Assembly: GCA_003695725.1 (NCBI GenBank)
Contig: RFHX01000241.1
Location: forward strand, 1-5,335
Length of the DNA stretch: 5,335 bases
Reading direction: 5' to 3'
From: Candidatus Schekmanbacteria bacterium
Lineage (GTDB): Bacteria; Schekmanbacteria; GWA2-38-11; J061
Shown: in pieces, positions 1 to 5,335 of the stretch
How the letters are laid out: each line of letters opens with the position of its first letter
Numbering within the stretch: position 1 is the first letter of the stretch
Notes under the pieces: model-generated
What the model saw: only the letters and a program-made list of their open reading frames with translations
Database searches by the model: none
What the model was told of the DNA's origin: nothing
Position numbers and translations under genes: made by a program

Positions 1-347
1 AAATTTAAGGATGCTGATTGCAAAGTTTTAATTTAAGACAGTCATTCAGAATCATTGTCGAAATAGGTTCAGCTGTTAAAAAAGAGTCATCAATCGGCTT
101 TATCGATGAATAGAGTAATTGCTAATCAGGGATTTGATAACAACTGATTACTATACTCTCTATTCAATCAAGTCGATTGGCAGTGAAATTAATTTCAGAA
201 ATGGCTGTAAAAAATTTCAAGCTGGTGATGAAAAAACTGAATTGTCAGTGCATAAGAGATTAATCGAAGATGAAAAAGTGAAGGGGAAAATTTTGGATAT
301 AAAAGAAAATTTAATCTTTTTGGGATAATTATTATATTATTTATCTT
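1..347. other. Upstream stretch without a convincing gene; possible gene remnant
   Basis: No confident gene lies here. The first 36 bases read as a short open tail ending in TAA at 34-36 in frame 1, which could be the end of a gene entering from the left. Positions 18-113 are open in frame 3 and end at TAG (111-113). Positions 119-328 are then open in frame 2. The frame 3 and frame 2 stretches both have protein-like composition, and neither has a ribosome binding site or a good start. This pattern fits a decayed gene with frameshifts, but also plain AT-rich intergenic DNA. I see no tRNA-like fold, no intrinsic terminator and no clear promoter for the next gene. Confidence 0.4.
119..328 (+). 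pseudogene. Doubtful 69-codon reading frame, possible gene remnant
   Basis: This frame runs from a TTG immediately after an in-frame TAA (116-118) to TAA at 326-328, 19 bp before the glycosyltransferase gene. I do not recognise the translated sequence. It is mixed hydrophilic, has no signal peptide or membrane segment, and its second half is rich in Lys and Glu. There is no Shine-Dalgarno before the TTG and no ATG start, so translation as an independent protein is doubtful. It may be the 3' part of a decayed gene whose earlier part lies in frame 3 at about 18-113. It could equally be a chance open frame. Confidence 0.2.
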
Positions 348-1949
348 ATGGCTGATTTTTTGAGAAACAATAGGTTGTTTTTGATAATTTTGGCGGTTGT
401 CCTGTTGATGCGCCTTATCTTTTCGTGGCTTGATATGTCCTTCATTCTTGGCAGGATTGTAGATGATGCTTTTTATTACTTTCAGACAGCAAGAAATATT
501 GTTAAAGGGTTAGGCTCAACTTTTGATGGCATAAACCCAACCAATGGTTATCATCCTCTCTGGATGTTGTGTATTCTGCCTATTTTCTATTTCACAAAAT
601 CATCGCCAGAATTGTCAATTCATTTTGTAATGACTCTTCAGGTGGTTATTCTTGCAGGAATCATTCTTCTTTTTGGGAAAATCATTTATGAAAAATTTGG
701 CAAAGCATATGCGGTCATTGCTCTTGCAATATTCATTTGGCCAAGATTTTTGAGCCAAACAGAATATGGACTCGAGGCGGGACTTTTGATATTTTTGCTT
801 TTTGTGACTGTCTATTTTTCACTTAAATCAAAGATATTCTCTTCTTATGCAGGGTTTAGACAGAATTTTCTATTCGGCATAATTTTAGGATTTGTTTTCT
901 TGGCACGCCTTGATTCAATTTTTTTGATTGCAGCGATTGCTGTCTATTTGTTTTTACAGATTTTCATACAAAGCAATATAGAAATTCAAAAGAGGATAAA
1001 TATTTTTTTTAAAAAAAGTTTCACTTTAGCATTGCCTGTAATTCTCATTGCTTTTCCATATCTCACATACAATTATCTGAAATTTGGACATATTGTTACA
1101 ATAAGTGGAAGTTTGAAACATTCTTTTCCTGTCCCACATTTCTTCAAGGAATATTTTTTTGAATTCAAGGAATTTTCAATTATCTTTTTTTTAGCTCTCT
1201 TCTTTCTTATCTTTATATTGCTGAGAAAGGATTCTTACATTTCATTTTGTGAAGATAATGAGTATTCAGCAATCTCAACAATCTTTGCTCTATATGTGAT
1301 TTTACATTTTGCTGACACAATTTTTTTTATGAAATGGGCAGTCTTCAGATGGCACTTTGCTGGATATGTCGTTTTTCTGATTTTGATAAGTCCGCTAATT
1401 GTTGATTTTCTGTCAGAAGCTTCCAAAAAAATGCTTAAGATTGAAAAAAAGGTTTTTTTGACCTTTTTAAGTTTCGCTTTCCTAGTTGGAGCGATTTTAT
1501 CGCAGATGATTTCAGTTAGTCGAGGTATGGAAAACAAATTTCAGTATAATGTATATGAAGAAGCGCTATGGGTAAAGGATAATACAAAGAAAGAGGATGT
1601 CTTAATGATTGAGGATGCTGGAATATTAGGATATTTTTCGGATAGAAGAGTAGTCAATATTGACGGGGTAATCAATAACTTTGAGCTGCAGGAATATTTT
1701 AAGGAGGGCAAGTTTGTCCAATATATCAAAGATAAGGGGATTAAGTATTTTGCCCACCATGCTTTCTGGAACTCTCCAACTGTAAGAGAGGGAACTTATA
1801 AATCTTATCTCTTTAGAAGCTTTAGTCATCTTTATGATAAATGGGGAGGAGATTTGGTATTGGAAAAGAAAGATGAAATATATCGTTCAAAAGAATATAA
1901 CCACTTTGGTGATAAAACAGTTTTCATCATTTGGAAGATCAATTACTGA
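348..1949 (+). CDS. GT-C family polytopic membrane glycosyltransferase
   Basis: This is probably an inner-membrane GT-C glycosyltransferase, a class that transfers sugars from polyprenyl-phosphate donors to acceptors on the periplasmic side. The 533 residues contain about 11-12 hydrophobic segments, roughly at 9-25, 70-83, 94-110, 118-132, 143-158, 174-207 (two), 225-240, 277-293, 307-322, 336-355 and 368-388. After the first segment comes the first-loop acidic pair D39-D40 (VDDAFYYF), the usual GT-C catalytic or metal site. It is followed by the block DGINPTNGYHPLW (60-72), typical of a bacterial subfamily of these proteins. Residues about 395-533 form a soluble tail containing GILGYFSDRRVVNIDG (425-440), a common periplasmic motif in the same subfamily. 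The ATG at 348 is the first start after an in-frame stop at 312-314. It lacks a recognisable Shine-Dalgarno, so translation may be weak or leaderless. Donor and acceptor cannot be inferred, and no sugar-pathway genes are adjacent. Family assignment is good; specific function is unknown. Confidence 0.82.
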   Translation: MADFLRNNRLFLIILAVVLLMRLIFSWLDMSFILGRIVDDAFYYFQTARNIVKGLGSTFDGINPTNGYHPLWMLCILPIFYFTKSSPELSIHFVMTLQVVILAGIILLFGKIIYEKFGKAYAVIALAIFIWPRFLSQTEYGLEAGLLIFLLFVTVYFSLKSKIFSSYAGFRQNFLFGIILGFVFLARLDSIFLIAAIAVYLFLQIFIQSNIEIQKRINIFFKKSFTLALPVILIAFPYLTYNYLKFGHIVTISGSLKHSFPVPHFFKEYFFEFKEFSIIFFLALFFLIFILLRKDSYISFCEDNEYSAISTIFALYVILHFADTIFFMKWAVFRWHFAGYVVFLILISPLIVDFLSEASKKMLKIEKKVFLTFLSFAFLVGAILSQMISVSRGMENKFQYNVYEEALWVKDNTKKEDVLMIEDAGILGYFSDRRVVNIDGVINNFELQEYFKEGKFVQYIKDKGIKYFAHHAFWNSPTVREGTYKSYLFRSFSHLYDKWGGDLVLEKKDEIYRSKEYNHFGDKTVFIIWKINY

Positions 1950-1975
1950 TATCTTTACCAATTGATTTGGAAGAT
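1929..1975 (+). repeat. 11-bp direct repeat with nested inverted repeat
   Basis: ATTTGGAAGAT occurs at 1929-1939, inside the last codons of the glycosyltransferase gene, and again at 1965-1975 in the following gap. Overlapping these copies, ATCAATT (1938-1944) and AATTGAT (1960-1966) could form a 7-bp stem with a 15-nt loop. No T-run follows, so this is not a standard intrinsic terminator. In AT-rich DNA it may be chance or a small local duplication. Confidence 0.3.
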
Positions 1976-1989
1976 TGTAGTGAGTGAAG

Positions 1990-1997
1990 GGAGGTGA
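1990..1997 (+). promoter_or_regulatory. Strong ribosome binding site that sets the lipoprotein start
   Basis: GGAGGTGA is a full match to the anti-Shine-Dalgarno sequence and lies 4 nt before the ATG at 2002 (7 nt from the GGAGG core). It decides the start. The longer frame from GTG 1984 would put this site inside the coding sequence and add six residues ahead of a normal signal peptide. Confidence 0.85.
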
Positions 1998-2001
1998 TTC
2001 A

Positions 2002-2319
2002 ATGAAAATTCATAAGATATTTGCTCTGCTGCTGGTTATTTCAATTTTTTTCACAGTTGGCTGTGCTAGTTTTGTGCCAATGGGAGTTATCTACACAGAA
2101 GTAAAAGCGCCTGCAGCTGTTGGAGATACTTCAGTATCTGCAGAGAAAGTAGGCACAGCAAAAGCCACATCGTACCTGGGAATCGTAGCTACTGGAGATG
2201 CAAGCATCAAGACAGCTATGGAGAATGGCAAGATAACAAAGATTCATCATGTCGATTATTATACAAAAAACATCTTGGGCATCATCGGCGAATACACAAC
2301 GACAGTATATGGCGAATAA
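2002..2319 (+). CDS. TRL-like family lipoprotein
   Basis: This is a small predicted lipoprotein of 105 residues, starting at ATG 2002. Residues 1-20 form a signal peptide with a short basic start (KIHK), a hydrophobic core (FALLLVISIFF) and a lipobox TVGC, with lipidation expected at Cys21. Alanine at +2 suits outer-membrane sorting by the usual Lol rule. The mature part carries the pattern I recognise from TRL-like proteins: an early GVIYTEVKAP (28-37), VGTAKATSYLGIVATGDASI (50-69), then GKITKIHHVDY (77-87), and an end at ILGIIGEYTTTVYGE (91-105). The length is normal for that family, whose biochemical function is unknown. It follows the glycosyltransferase by 52 bp without a clear terminator between, so read-through is possible. 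The strong terminator behind it closes the unit. Family call from memory of motif pattern, fairly confident. Confidence 0.82.
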   Translation: MKIHKIFALLLVISIFFTVGCASFVPMGVIYTEVKAPAAVGDTSVSAEKVGTAKATSYLGIVATGDASIKTAMENGKITKIHHVDYYTKNILGIIGEYTTTVYGE

Positions 2320-2350
2320 ATAAAACAATAGTATTTTCTTTCAAAAGAAA

Positions 2351-2380
2351 GGGCTGATGTTTAGTATCAGCCCTTTTTTT
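2351..2380 (+). terminator. Intrinsic terminator after the TRL-like gene
   Basis: GGGCTGAT (2351-2358) pairs perfectly with ATCAGCCC (2366-2373) across a 7-nt loop, followed by seven T residues (2374-2380). Adjacent A residues before the stem could pair with part of the T-tract and extend it, which would also allow some termination on the other strand. It lies 31 bp past the lipoprotein stop codon. Confidence 0.92.
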
Positions 2381-2381
2381 A

Positions 2382-2408
2382 TTGCATTTTCTCTCCTTTT
2401 AATATAAT
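2382..2408 (+). promoter_or_regulatory. Candidate sigma-70-type promoter for the beta-barrel gene
   Basis: A perfect -10 box TATAAT lies at 2403-2408. The best -35 candidate, TTGCAT at 2382-2387, is poor and only 15 bp away, so the promoter may rely on an activator or an extended upstream element. It begins right after the T-tract of the preceding terminator. The predicted transcript start, near 2415, is just upstream of the 14-bp palindrome. The position fits an independent promoter, but AT-rich DNA yields TATAAT by chance. Confidence 0.4.
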
Positions 2409-2427
2409 AGGCTCTCTATTTTACATA

Positions 2428-2441
2428 TGAACATATGTTCA
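2428..2441. promoter_or_regulatory. Perfect 14-bp palindrome, candidate repressor operator
   Basis: TGAACATATGTTCA is a perfect dyad between the candidate -10 box (2403-2408) and the barrel start codon (2478). That is where a repressor would block initiation or early elongation. The half-site TGAACA with a 2-bp centre resembles the 12-2-12 dyads bound by ArsR/SmtB-type metal sensors such as CzrA and SmtB. The resemblance is from memory. No regulator gene is present in the window. Confidence 0.5.
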
Positions 2442-2477
2442 AATAAGCAATTTTGTTTATTTAGAAAGGGGATATTG

Positions 2478-3326
2478 ATGAGAAGAAATTTGAGAAAAAT
2501 GGTTATGATTATTTTCACAGCAGGTCTCATATTTACATTTTCTTTTGTACAAGGTCTGTGGGCAGAAAAAAGACATAATAACGCTGAAGAAGATGAGATA
2601 CATAATGAGTTGCATTTTGTCCATCCATTGATTGCAGAAACTCCATCTCCTGACAACACAATAAGAGTGGATTATTTTTTCAGAAATATAAATTCAGATG
2701 AAGATGATGCAGATGAGCATACTGTGAGATTTGTTGGTGAATATGCAATTAACCGTTCAATAAGTTTACAAATTGAAGCTCCTTACACATGGCGAGAACC
2801 GTCAGGCGAACCAACAGATTCAAGTTTTGACAATTTTGAATTTATTGCGAAATACGCCAATTTTGTTTTTGAAGAAAAAGGCATTTTGATTGGCGGCGGT
2901 TTACGCCTTGGTTTGCCAACAGGTGATACAAAAGAAGAGATAGGAAGCAATCATATTGTCGAATTTGAACCCTTCTTGGATGCCGGATACAAAAAGGGTA
3001 ATTTTGAAACAACTGCAACACTTTCTTTTGGATTTCCATCAAATCAGCGCGATGAAGAAGAAAATGAAGAAGAAGCAACGATTGGCTATAATTTATCACT
3101 TCTCTATCATTTGAATAGGCGGATAGAAGCGCTTGTAGAATTCGATGGAGAAAGTGTGTTGAGTGGTGATGCTGATGGTCCATGGATAATTAACATAACA
3201 CCGGGCATAAAGGTACGGCCTTCAAAGGACGCTGATTTCGACATTGGAGTGGGAGTTAGTCTGCCTTTGAGTAATACGGAAGAATTTGATGTCCAAACAA
3301 TTGTATCTGCAATCCTTCATTTTTAA
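2478..3326 (+). CDS. Outer-membrane beta-barrel protein, transporter-like (MetA-phenol-degradation-type fold)
   Basis: This is a predicted outer-membrane barrel of 282 residues, starting at ATG 2478 with AAAGGGG 6 nt upstream (2465-2471). An upstream in-frame ATG (2427) would bury the Shine-Dalgarno and the palindrome in coding sequence and spoil the signal peptide. Residues 1-29 are a Sec signal (RRNLRK, then a long hydrophobic core, cleavage likely after GLWA). The mature protein shows alternating strand patterns, including VRFVGEYAINRSISLQIEAPYTW (83-105), the hairpin GILIGGGLRLGLPTGD (135-150) and EPFLDAGYKKGNFETTATLSFGFP (164-187). It ends in ILHF, with the terminal Phe expected for BAM-dependent insertion. 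The layout resembles the poorly characterised 'putative MetA-pathway of phenol degradation' barrel family. The name reflects that family and gives no evidence for phenol metabolism. The start of the mature protein is rich in His and acidic residues, and two loops are strongly acidic (72-80, 191-199). Substrate unknown. Confidence 0.72.
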   Translation: MRRNLRKMVMIIFTAGLIFTFSFVQGLWAEKRHNNAEEDEIHNELHFVHPLIAETPSPDNTIRVDYFFRNINSDEDDADEHTVRFVGEYAINRSISLQIEAPYTWREPSGEPTDSSFDNFEFIAKYANFVFEEKGILIGGGLRLGLPTGDTKEEIGSNHIVEFEPFLDAGYKKGNFETTATLSFGFPSNQRDEEENEEEATIGYNLSLLYHLNRRIEALVEFDGESVLSGDADGPWIINITPGIKVRPSKDADFDIGVGVSLPLSNTEEFDVQTIVSAILHF

Positions 3327-3427
3327 AATGCAAATATCCTCTTTAGATCAAAAAAAATTTAATCCAAAAATAGAAGGAAATGGACATTTAGAGATTTTAA
3401 AAAATCAAGTTGAAGAGTGGCAGTTGA
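3327..3427. other. Convergent intergenic gap without a clear terminator
   Basis: These 101 bp separate the stop codons of the barrel gene (+) and truA (-). I see only A/T-rich runs and a weak GATTTT/AAAATC dyad, with no GC stem followed by T-run on either strand. An open frame from ATG 3328 to 3474 on the + strand (48 codons) crosses the gap into the 3' end of truA antisense. It has no Shine-Dalgarno and no recognisable product, so it is not called as a gene. Confidence 0.6.
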
Positions 3428-4162
3428 TTAATAAATTACCTTCACAAGCACAAGTCCCCTTGCCGGCGCTGTAGGTCCTGCTTTTTTCCTGTCTCTTGCT
3501 TCGAGTATATGTATCATTTCAACAGGATTCATCTTTCCCATTCCAATCTCTACCAAAGTGCCTACTATATTTCGTACCATATGTTTCAGAAAACCGCTTC
3601 CTTCAATGGTAAATTTTATGAAGCCTTCTTCCCTTTTTATGTCGAAGAAATCGATTCTTCTTATAGGTACTTTCGAATCACAGCCTGCCCCCTGAAAGGA
3701 TGAGAAATCTTTTTCTCCTTTGATAAAATAGGATGCAGCCCTCATTGCATCGATGTCTAATCTATTGTGAATCTGCCAAGAATATCTTGAATAAAAGGGA
3801 GTTTTATAATCCCGATTCCATATAAAGTACTGGTAAATTTTACTCTTTGCGCTGTAGCGCGAATGAAATTTTTCATCAGCTATTTCCACCTGTTGAATAG
3901 CAATATCATCTGGTATTACAGCATTAAGTCCTCTTTTGATAGTAGTAATGTCGATTTCATCAGGAAAATGAAAATTTGCAACTTGTCCTCTTGCATGGAC
4001 ACCTGCATCAGTACGGGAAGCGCCGATTAATTTAACCTTTCTATGAAATATCTTATCTATGGCTTCAGTGATTATTCCTTCTATCGTTTTTACATTTGGT
4101 TGTATCTGCCATCCTGAATATCTTGTGCCGTCATACTGAATTTTCAGCTTATAATTGGGCAT
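3428..4162 (-). CDS. truA: tRNA pseudouridine(38-40) synthase TruA
   Basis: This cytoplasmic enzyme isomerises uridines at positions 38, 39 and 40 in the anticodon arm of many tRNAs to pseudouridine. At 244 residues it is the standard length for the bacterial family. The N-terminus has the signature YKLKIQYDGTRYSGWQIQP (4-22). The catalytic motif is SRTDAGVHARGQVANF (49-64), with Asp52 as the nucleophile. The later blocks are HSRYSAKSKIYQY (100-112), the DFSSFQGAGCDSK stretch, and GSGFLKHMVRNIVGTLVEIG near the C-terminus, all as expected. The ATG start has a TAGAGGT Shine-Dalgarno that overlaps the stop codon of the acyltransferase gene 12 bp upstream, so the two are surely co-transcribed and perhaps translationally coupled. 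No key residue is missing. Identification is very secure. Confidence 0.98.
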   Translation of the reverse strand: MPNYKLKIQYDGTRYSGWQIQPNVKTIEGIITEAIDKIFHRKVKLIGASRTDAGVHARGQVANFHFPDEIDITTIKRGLNAVIPDDIAIQQVEIADEKFHSRYSAKSKIYQYFIWNRDYKTPFYSRYSWQIHNRLDIDAMRAASYFIKGEKDFSSFQGAGCDSKVPIRRIDFFDIKREEGFIKFTIEGSGFLKHMVRNIVGTLVEIGMGKMNPVEMIHILEARDRKKAGPTAPARGLVLVKVIY

Positions 4163-4170
4163 TTCTTGAA

Positions 4171-4177
4171 ACCTCTA
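4171..4177 (-). promoter_or_regulatory. truA ribosome binding site overlapping the upstream stop codon
   Basis: Read on the minus strand, TAGAGGT contains the TAG stop (4177-4175) of the acyltransferase gene and a partial Shine-Dalgarno AGAGGT, with about 8 nt to the truA ATG (4162-4160). Ribosomes finishing the first gene would cover this site, which suggests coupled translation. Confidence 0.65.
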
Positions 4178-5335
4178 ACTTTCATCTGAGTTCATATTAT
4201 ATAGATAGTCTATTATTCTTTTTTCAAACCTTTTTTTGTCAACTCCTAATTTGAAAAGTTTTTTCCCTTCTATCAGGACAACAGGCACCTCATTTCCGTA
4301 TGCATCGAGTTTTTCTTTGTCATCGGTGATGTCAATAGCTTCAAGTTTGAAAGGGTAACGTCGTGAAATTTTTTCGATTATTTTTTTTGCATCATCACAA
4401 AGACAGCATTCTTTTTTTGAAAAGATTGTCACTTTTGGAAGTTTTTTGAAATCTATTCTACGGATACTTTTTCTATGTTTGCGTTTGAATTTATGCATCC
4501 AAGCCCATTGCTCGGGATAATTTAGGATTTCTTCCTCTATCGCTTCAAGAAAATTTGCAGTATTTAAATACAGAGCCAAGTCGCGGTTTTTCCCGTTTAG
4601 CGCTTTGAAACTTGGTTGAAATTTGACTTTGAATCTTTCATTGGGCAGGCGCATTGCATAACCGAAAATCACAGGTGCGCCAGTTCGCATAGCAAAAAGG
4701 GCAGGACCGGCAGGAGCGCTTGTTTCTGTATTTAAAAAAGGCACTGCTATCCCATTCTTTTTCGTGTAGTGGTCTATCAAAATTCCCAAAGCATGACAAT
4801 TTGCAAGGGCTTTGAGTACTCCTTTCATTAATTCTCTTTCTTTTCCCGAGCGACGAATAATTACACTTGTGCCCGATGCATTTCTTATTCTTGTTATCAT
4901 TTCGTTTATATAAGGGTTTGAGTATCTTTGTGCTAATACAGTTACGGGGTAGCCGAGTGTGGACATAGCCGCCTGAAACATTTCCCAGTTTCCTAAATGT
5001 CCTGTTATGACAACGAGCCCTTTACCCTCCTTCATAGCTTTGTCGAAATATTCAAGTCCCTCATATTCCACCAACTTCTGCACATCTTCCGGCTTCATTC
5101 TCTCAAGATGTATTGCTTCAAATACATTTCTTCCCATATTGATGAATGAGGATTTAGCAATTTTAATGGCTTGTGAATGACTTAATTCCGGTATAGCCCT
5201 AACTATGTTTTCAATAGCGGTATTTCTTGAATTTCTCATCATTTTGTATGCAGCCAATCCAATAAGAGCTCCTAAACGGCTTTTTATATTGAATTGAAGG
5301 GGATATATCAAACCTTTCAATAGTAAGACCAAGAG
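4175..5335 (-). CDS. LpxL/HtrB-family acyltransferase fused to a C-terminal glutaredoxin-like domain (5' end beyond window)
   Basis: This is a two-domain protein whose N-terminus runs off the window. The frame is open to base 5335 with no convincing start; the TTG at 5332 is not supported. Numbering here takes that TTG as residue 1. Residues about 1-283 are an LpxL/HtrB-type acyltransferase, which normally adds a secondary acyl chain to lipid A or a related lipid at the inner membrane. The family H-x4-E catalytic motif is GHLGNWE, with His112 and Glu117. LIDHYTKKNGIAVPFLN (185-201) and the closing PEQWAWMHKFKRK (273-285) are also typical. After a short basic linker, residues about 299-377 look like a glutaredoxin/thioredoxin-fold domain of the DUF836 type: VTIFSKKECCLCDDAKK has a C309-x-x-C312 motif (CxLC), and EVPVV supplies the cis-Pro position (Pro350). 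Acyl donor and acceptor cannot be told, and no other lipid A genes are seen. About 15-25 N-terminal residues are probably missing. The gene is the leading member of a pair with truA. Confidence 0.88.
   Translation of the reverse strand, partial: LLVLLLKGLIYPLQFNIKSRLGALIGLAAYKMMRNSRNTAIENIVRAIPELSHSQAIKIAKSSFINMGRNVFEAIHLERMKPEDVQKLVEYEGLEYFDKAMKEGKGLVVITGHLGNWEMFQAAMSTLGYPVTVLAQRYSNPYINEMITRIRNASGTSVIIRRSGKERELMKGVLKALANCHALGILIDHYTKKNGIAVPFLNTETSAPAGPALFAMRTGAPVIFGYAMRLPNERFKVKFQPSFKALNGKNRDLALYLNTANFLEAIEEEILNYPEQWAWMHKFKRKHRKSIRRIDFKKLPKVTIFSKKECCLCDDAKKIIEKISRRYPFKLEAIDITDDKEKLDAYGNEVPVVLIEGKKLFKLGVDKKRFEKRIIDYLYNMNSDES

Noticed and set aside
333-338. TATATT as a -10 box for the glycosyltransferase gene (leaderless transcript)
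   Set aside because: Spacing to the ATG would suit a leaderless start, but no acceptable -35 lies about 17 bp upstream and such AT hexamers are common here.
1235-1829. Minus-strand open frames opposite the glycosyltransferase gene (1235-1537, 1541-1729, 1626-1829)
   Set aside because: They are mirror frames of a well-supported coding sequence, have no ribosome binding sites and give no recognisable products.
1984-2001. Longer lipoprotein start at GTG 1984
   Set aside because: The full-match Shine-Dalgarno at 1990-1997 lies inside that extension and points to ATG 2002.
2131-2328. Minus-strand open frame opposite the TRL-like lipoprotein gene
   Set aside because: It is fully antisense to a gene with a strong start signal and recognisable family motifs; its Cys-rich translation looks like a frame artefact.
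2427-2477. Longer N-terminus for the barrel protein from ATG 2427
   Set aside because: It would place the Shine-Dalgarno and palindrome inside the coding sequence and put 17 polar and Cys-containing residues before a proper signal peptide; ATG 2478 has a good ribosome binding site.
2399-2659. Minus-strand open frame across the barrel promoter and signal peptide
   Set aside because: It covers the promoter, palindrome and Shine-Dalgarno of the barrel gene and has no recognisable product.
2842-3183. 113-codon minus-strand open frame opposite the barrel gene
   Set aside because: The His/Gln/Leu-rich translation is what antisense reading of acidic codons produces, and no ribosome binding site was seen.
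3389-3412. GATTTT/AAAATC dyad as a bidirectional terminator between the barrel gene and truA
   Set aside because: The stem is all A/T apart from one G-C pair, has almost no loop and is not followed by a T-run on either strand.
3509-3703. Plus-strand open frame opposite truA
   Set aside because: It is antisense to a secure truA coding sequence and rich in Tyr, His and Ser as expected for a shadow frame.

Overview
This is an AT-rich chromosomal window, roughly one-third G+C by eye, from a Gram-negative (diderm) bacterium. The evidence for a diderm is a lipid A-type acyltransferase, a predicted outer-membrane beta-barrel with a C-terminal phenylalanine, and a lipoprotein with a lipobox. Nothing here fixes the lineage. 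The gene content would suit an uncultured or deep-branching diderm such as a Desulfobacterota-like or candidate-phylum genome, but that is a guess. I see no mobile element, CRISPR array, tRNA or rRNA.

Layout. Positions 1-347 hold no convincing gene, only short open stretches in shifting frames that may be the remains of one. Three genes follow on the + strand. The first is a 533-residue multi-spanning GT-C-type glycosyltransferase (348-1949). The second is a 105-residue TRL-like lipoprotein (2002-2319), with a near-perfect Shine-Dalgarno and a strong intrinsic terminator behind it. The third is a 282-residue outer-membrane beta-barrel (2478-3326), which has its own -10 box and a perfect 14-bp palindrome in its leader. 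A 101-bp convergent gap separates these from two - strand genes: truA (tRNA pseudouridine 38-40 synthase, 3428-4162) and, upstream of it, an LpxL/HtrB-family acyltransferase whose C-terminus carries a glutaredoxin-like CxxC domain (4175 to the window edge, 5' end missing).

How they fit together. Several products belong to the envelope: the GT-C enzyme at the inner membrane, the acyltransferase on the inner-membrane cytoplasmic face, and the lipoprotein and barrel in the outer envelope. There is no evidence that they form one pathway. The acyltransferase and truA form a tight transcriptional pair, with the truA ribosome binding site overlapping the acyltransferase stop codon. The barrel gene looks separately promoted and possibly repressor-controlled.

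The most unusual item is the acyltransferase-glutaredoxin fusion. Next is the palindromic operator candidate, which resembles ArsR/SmtB-type sites, in front of the barrel. I found no clearly new multi-gene system.
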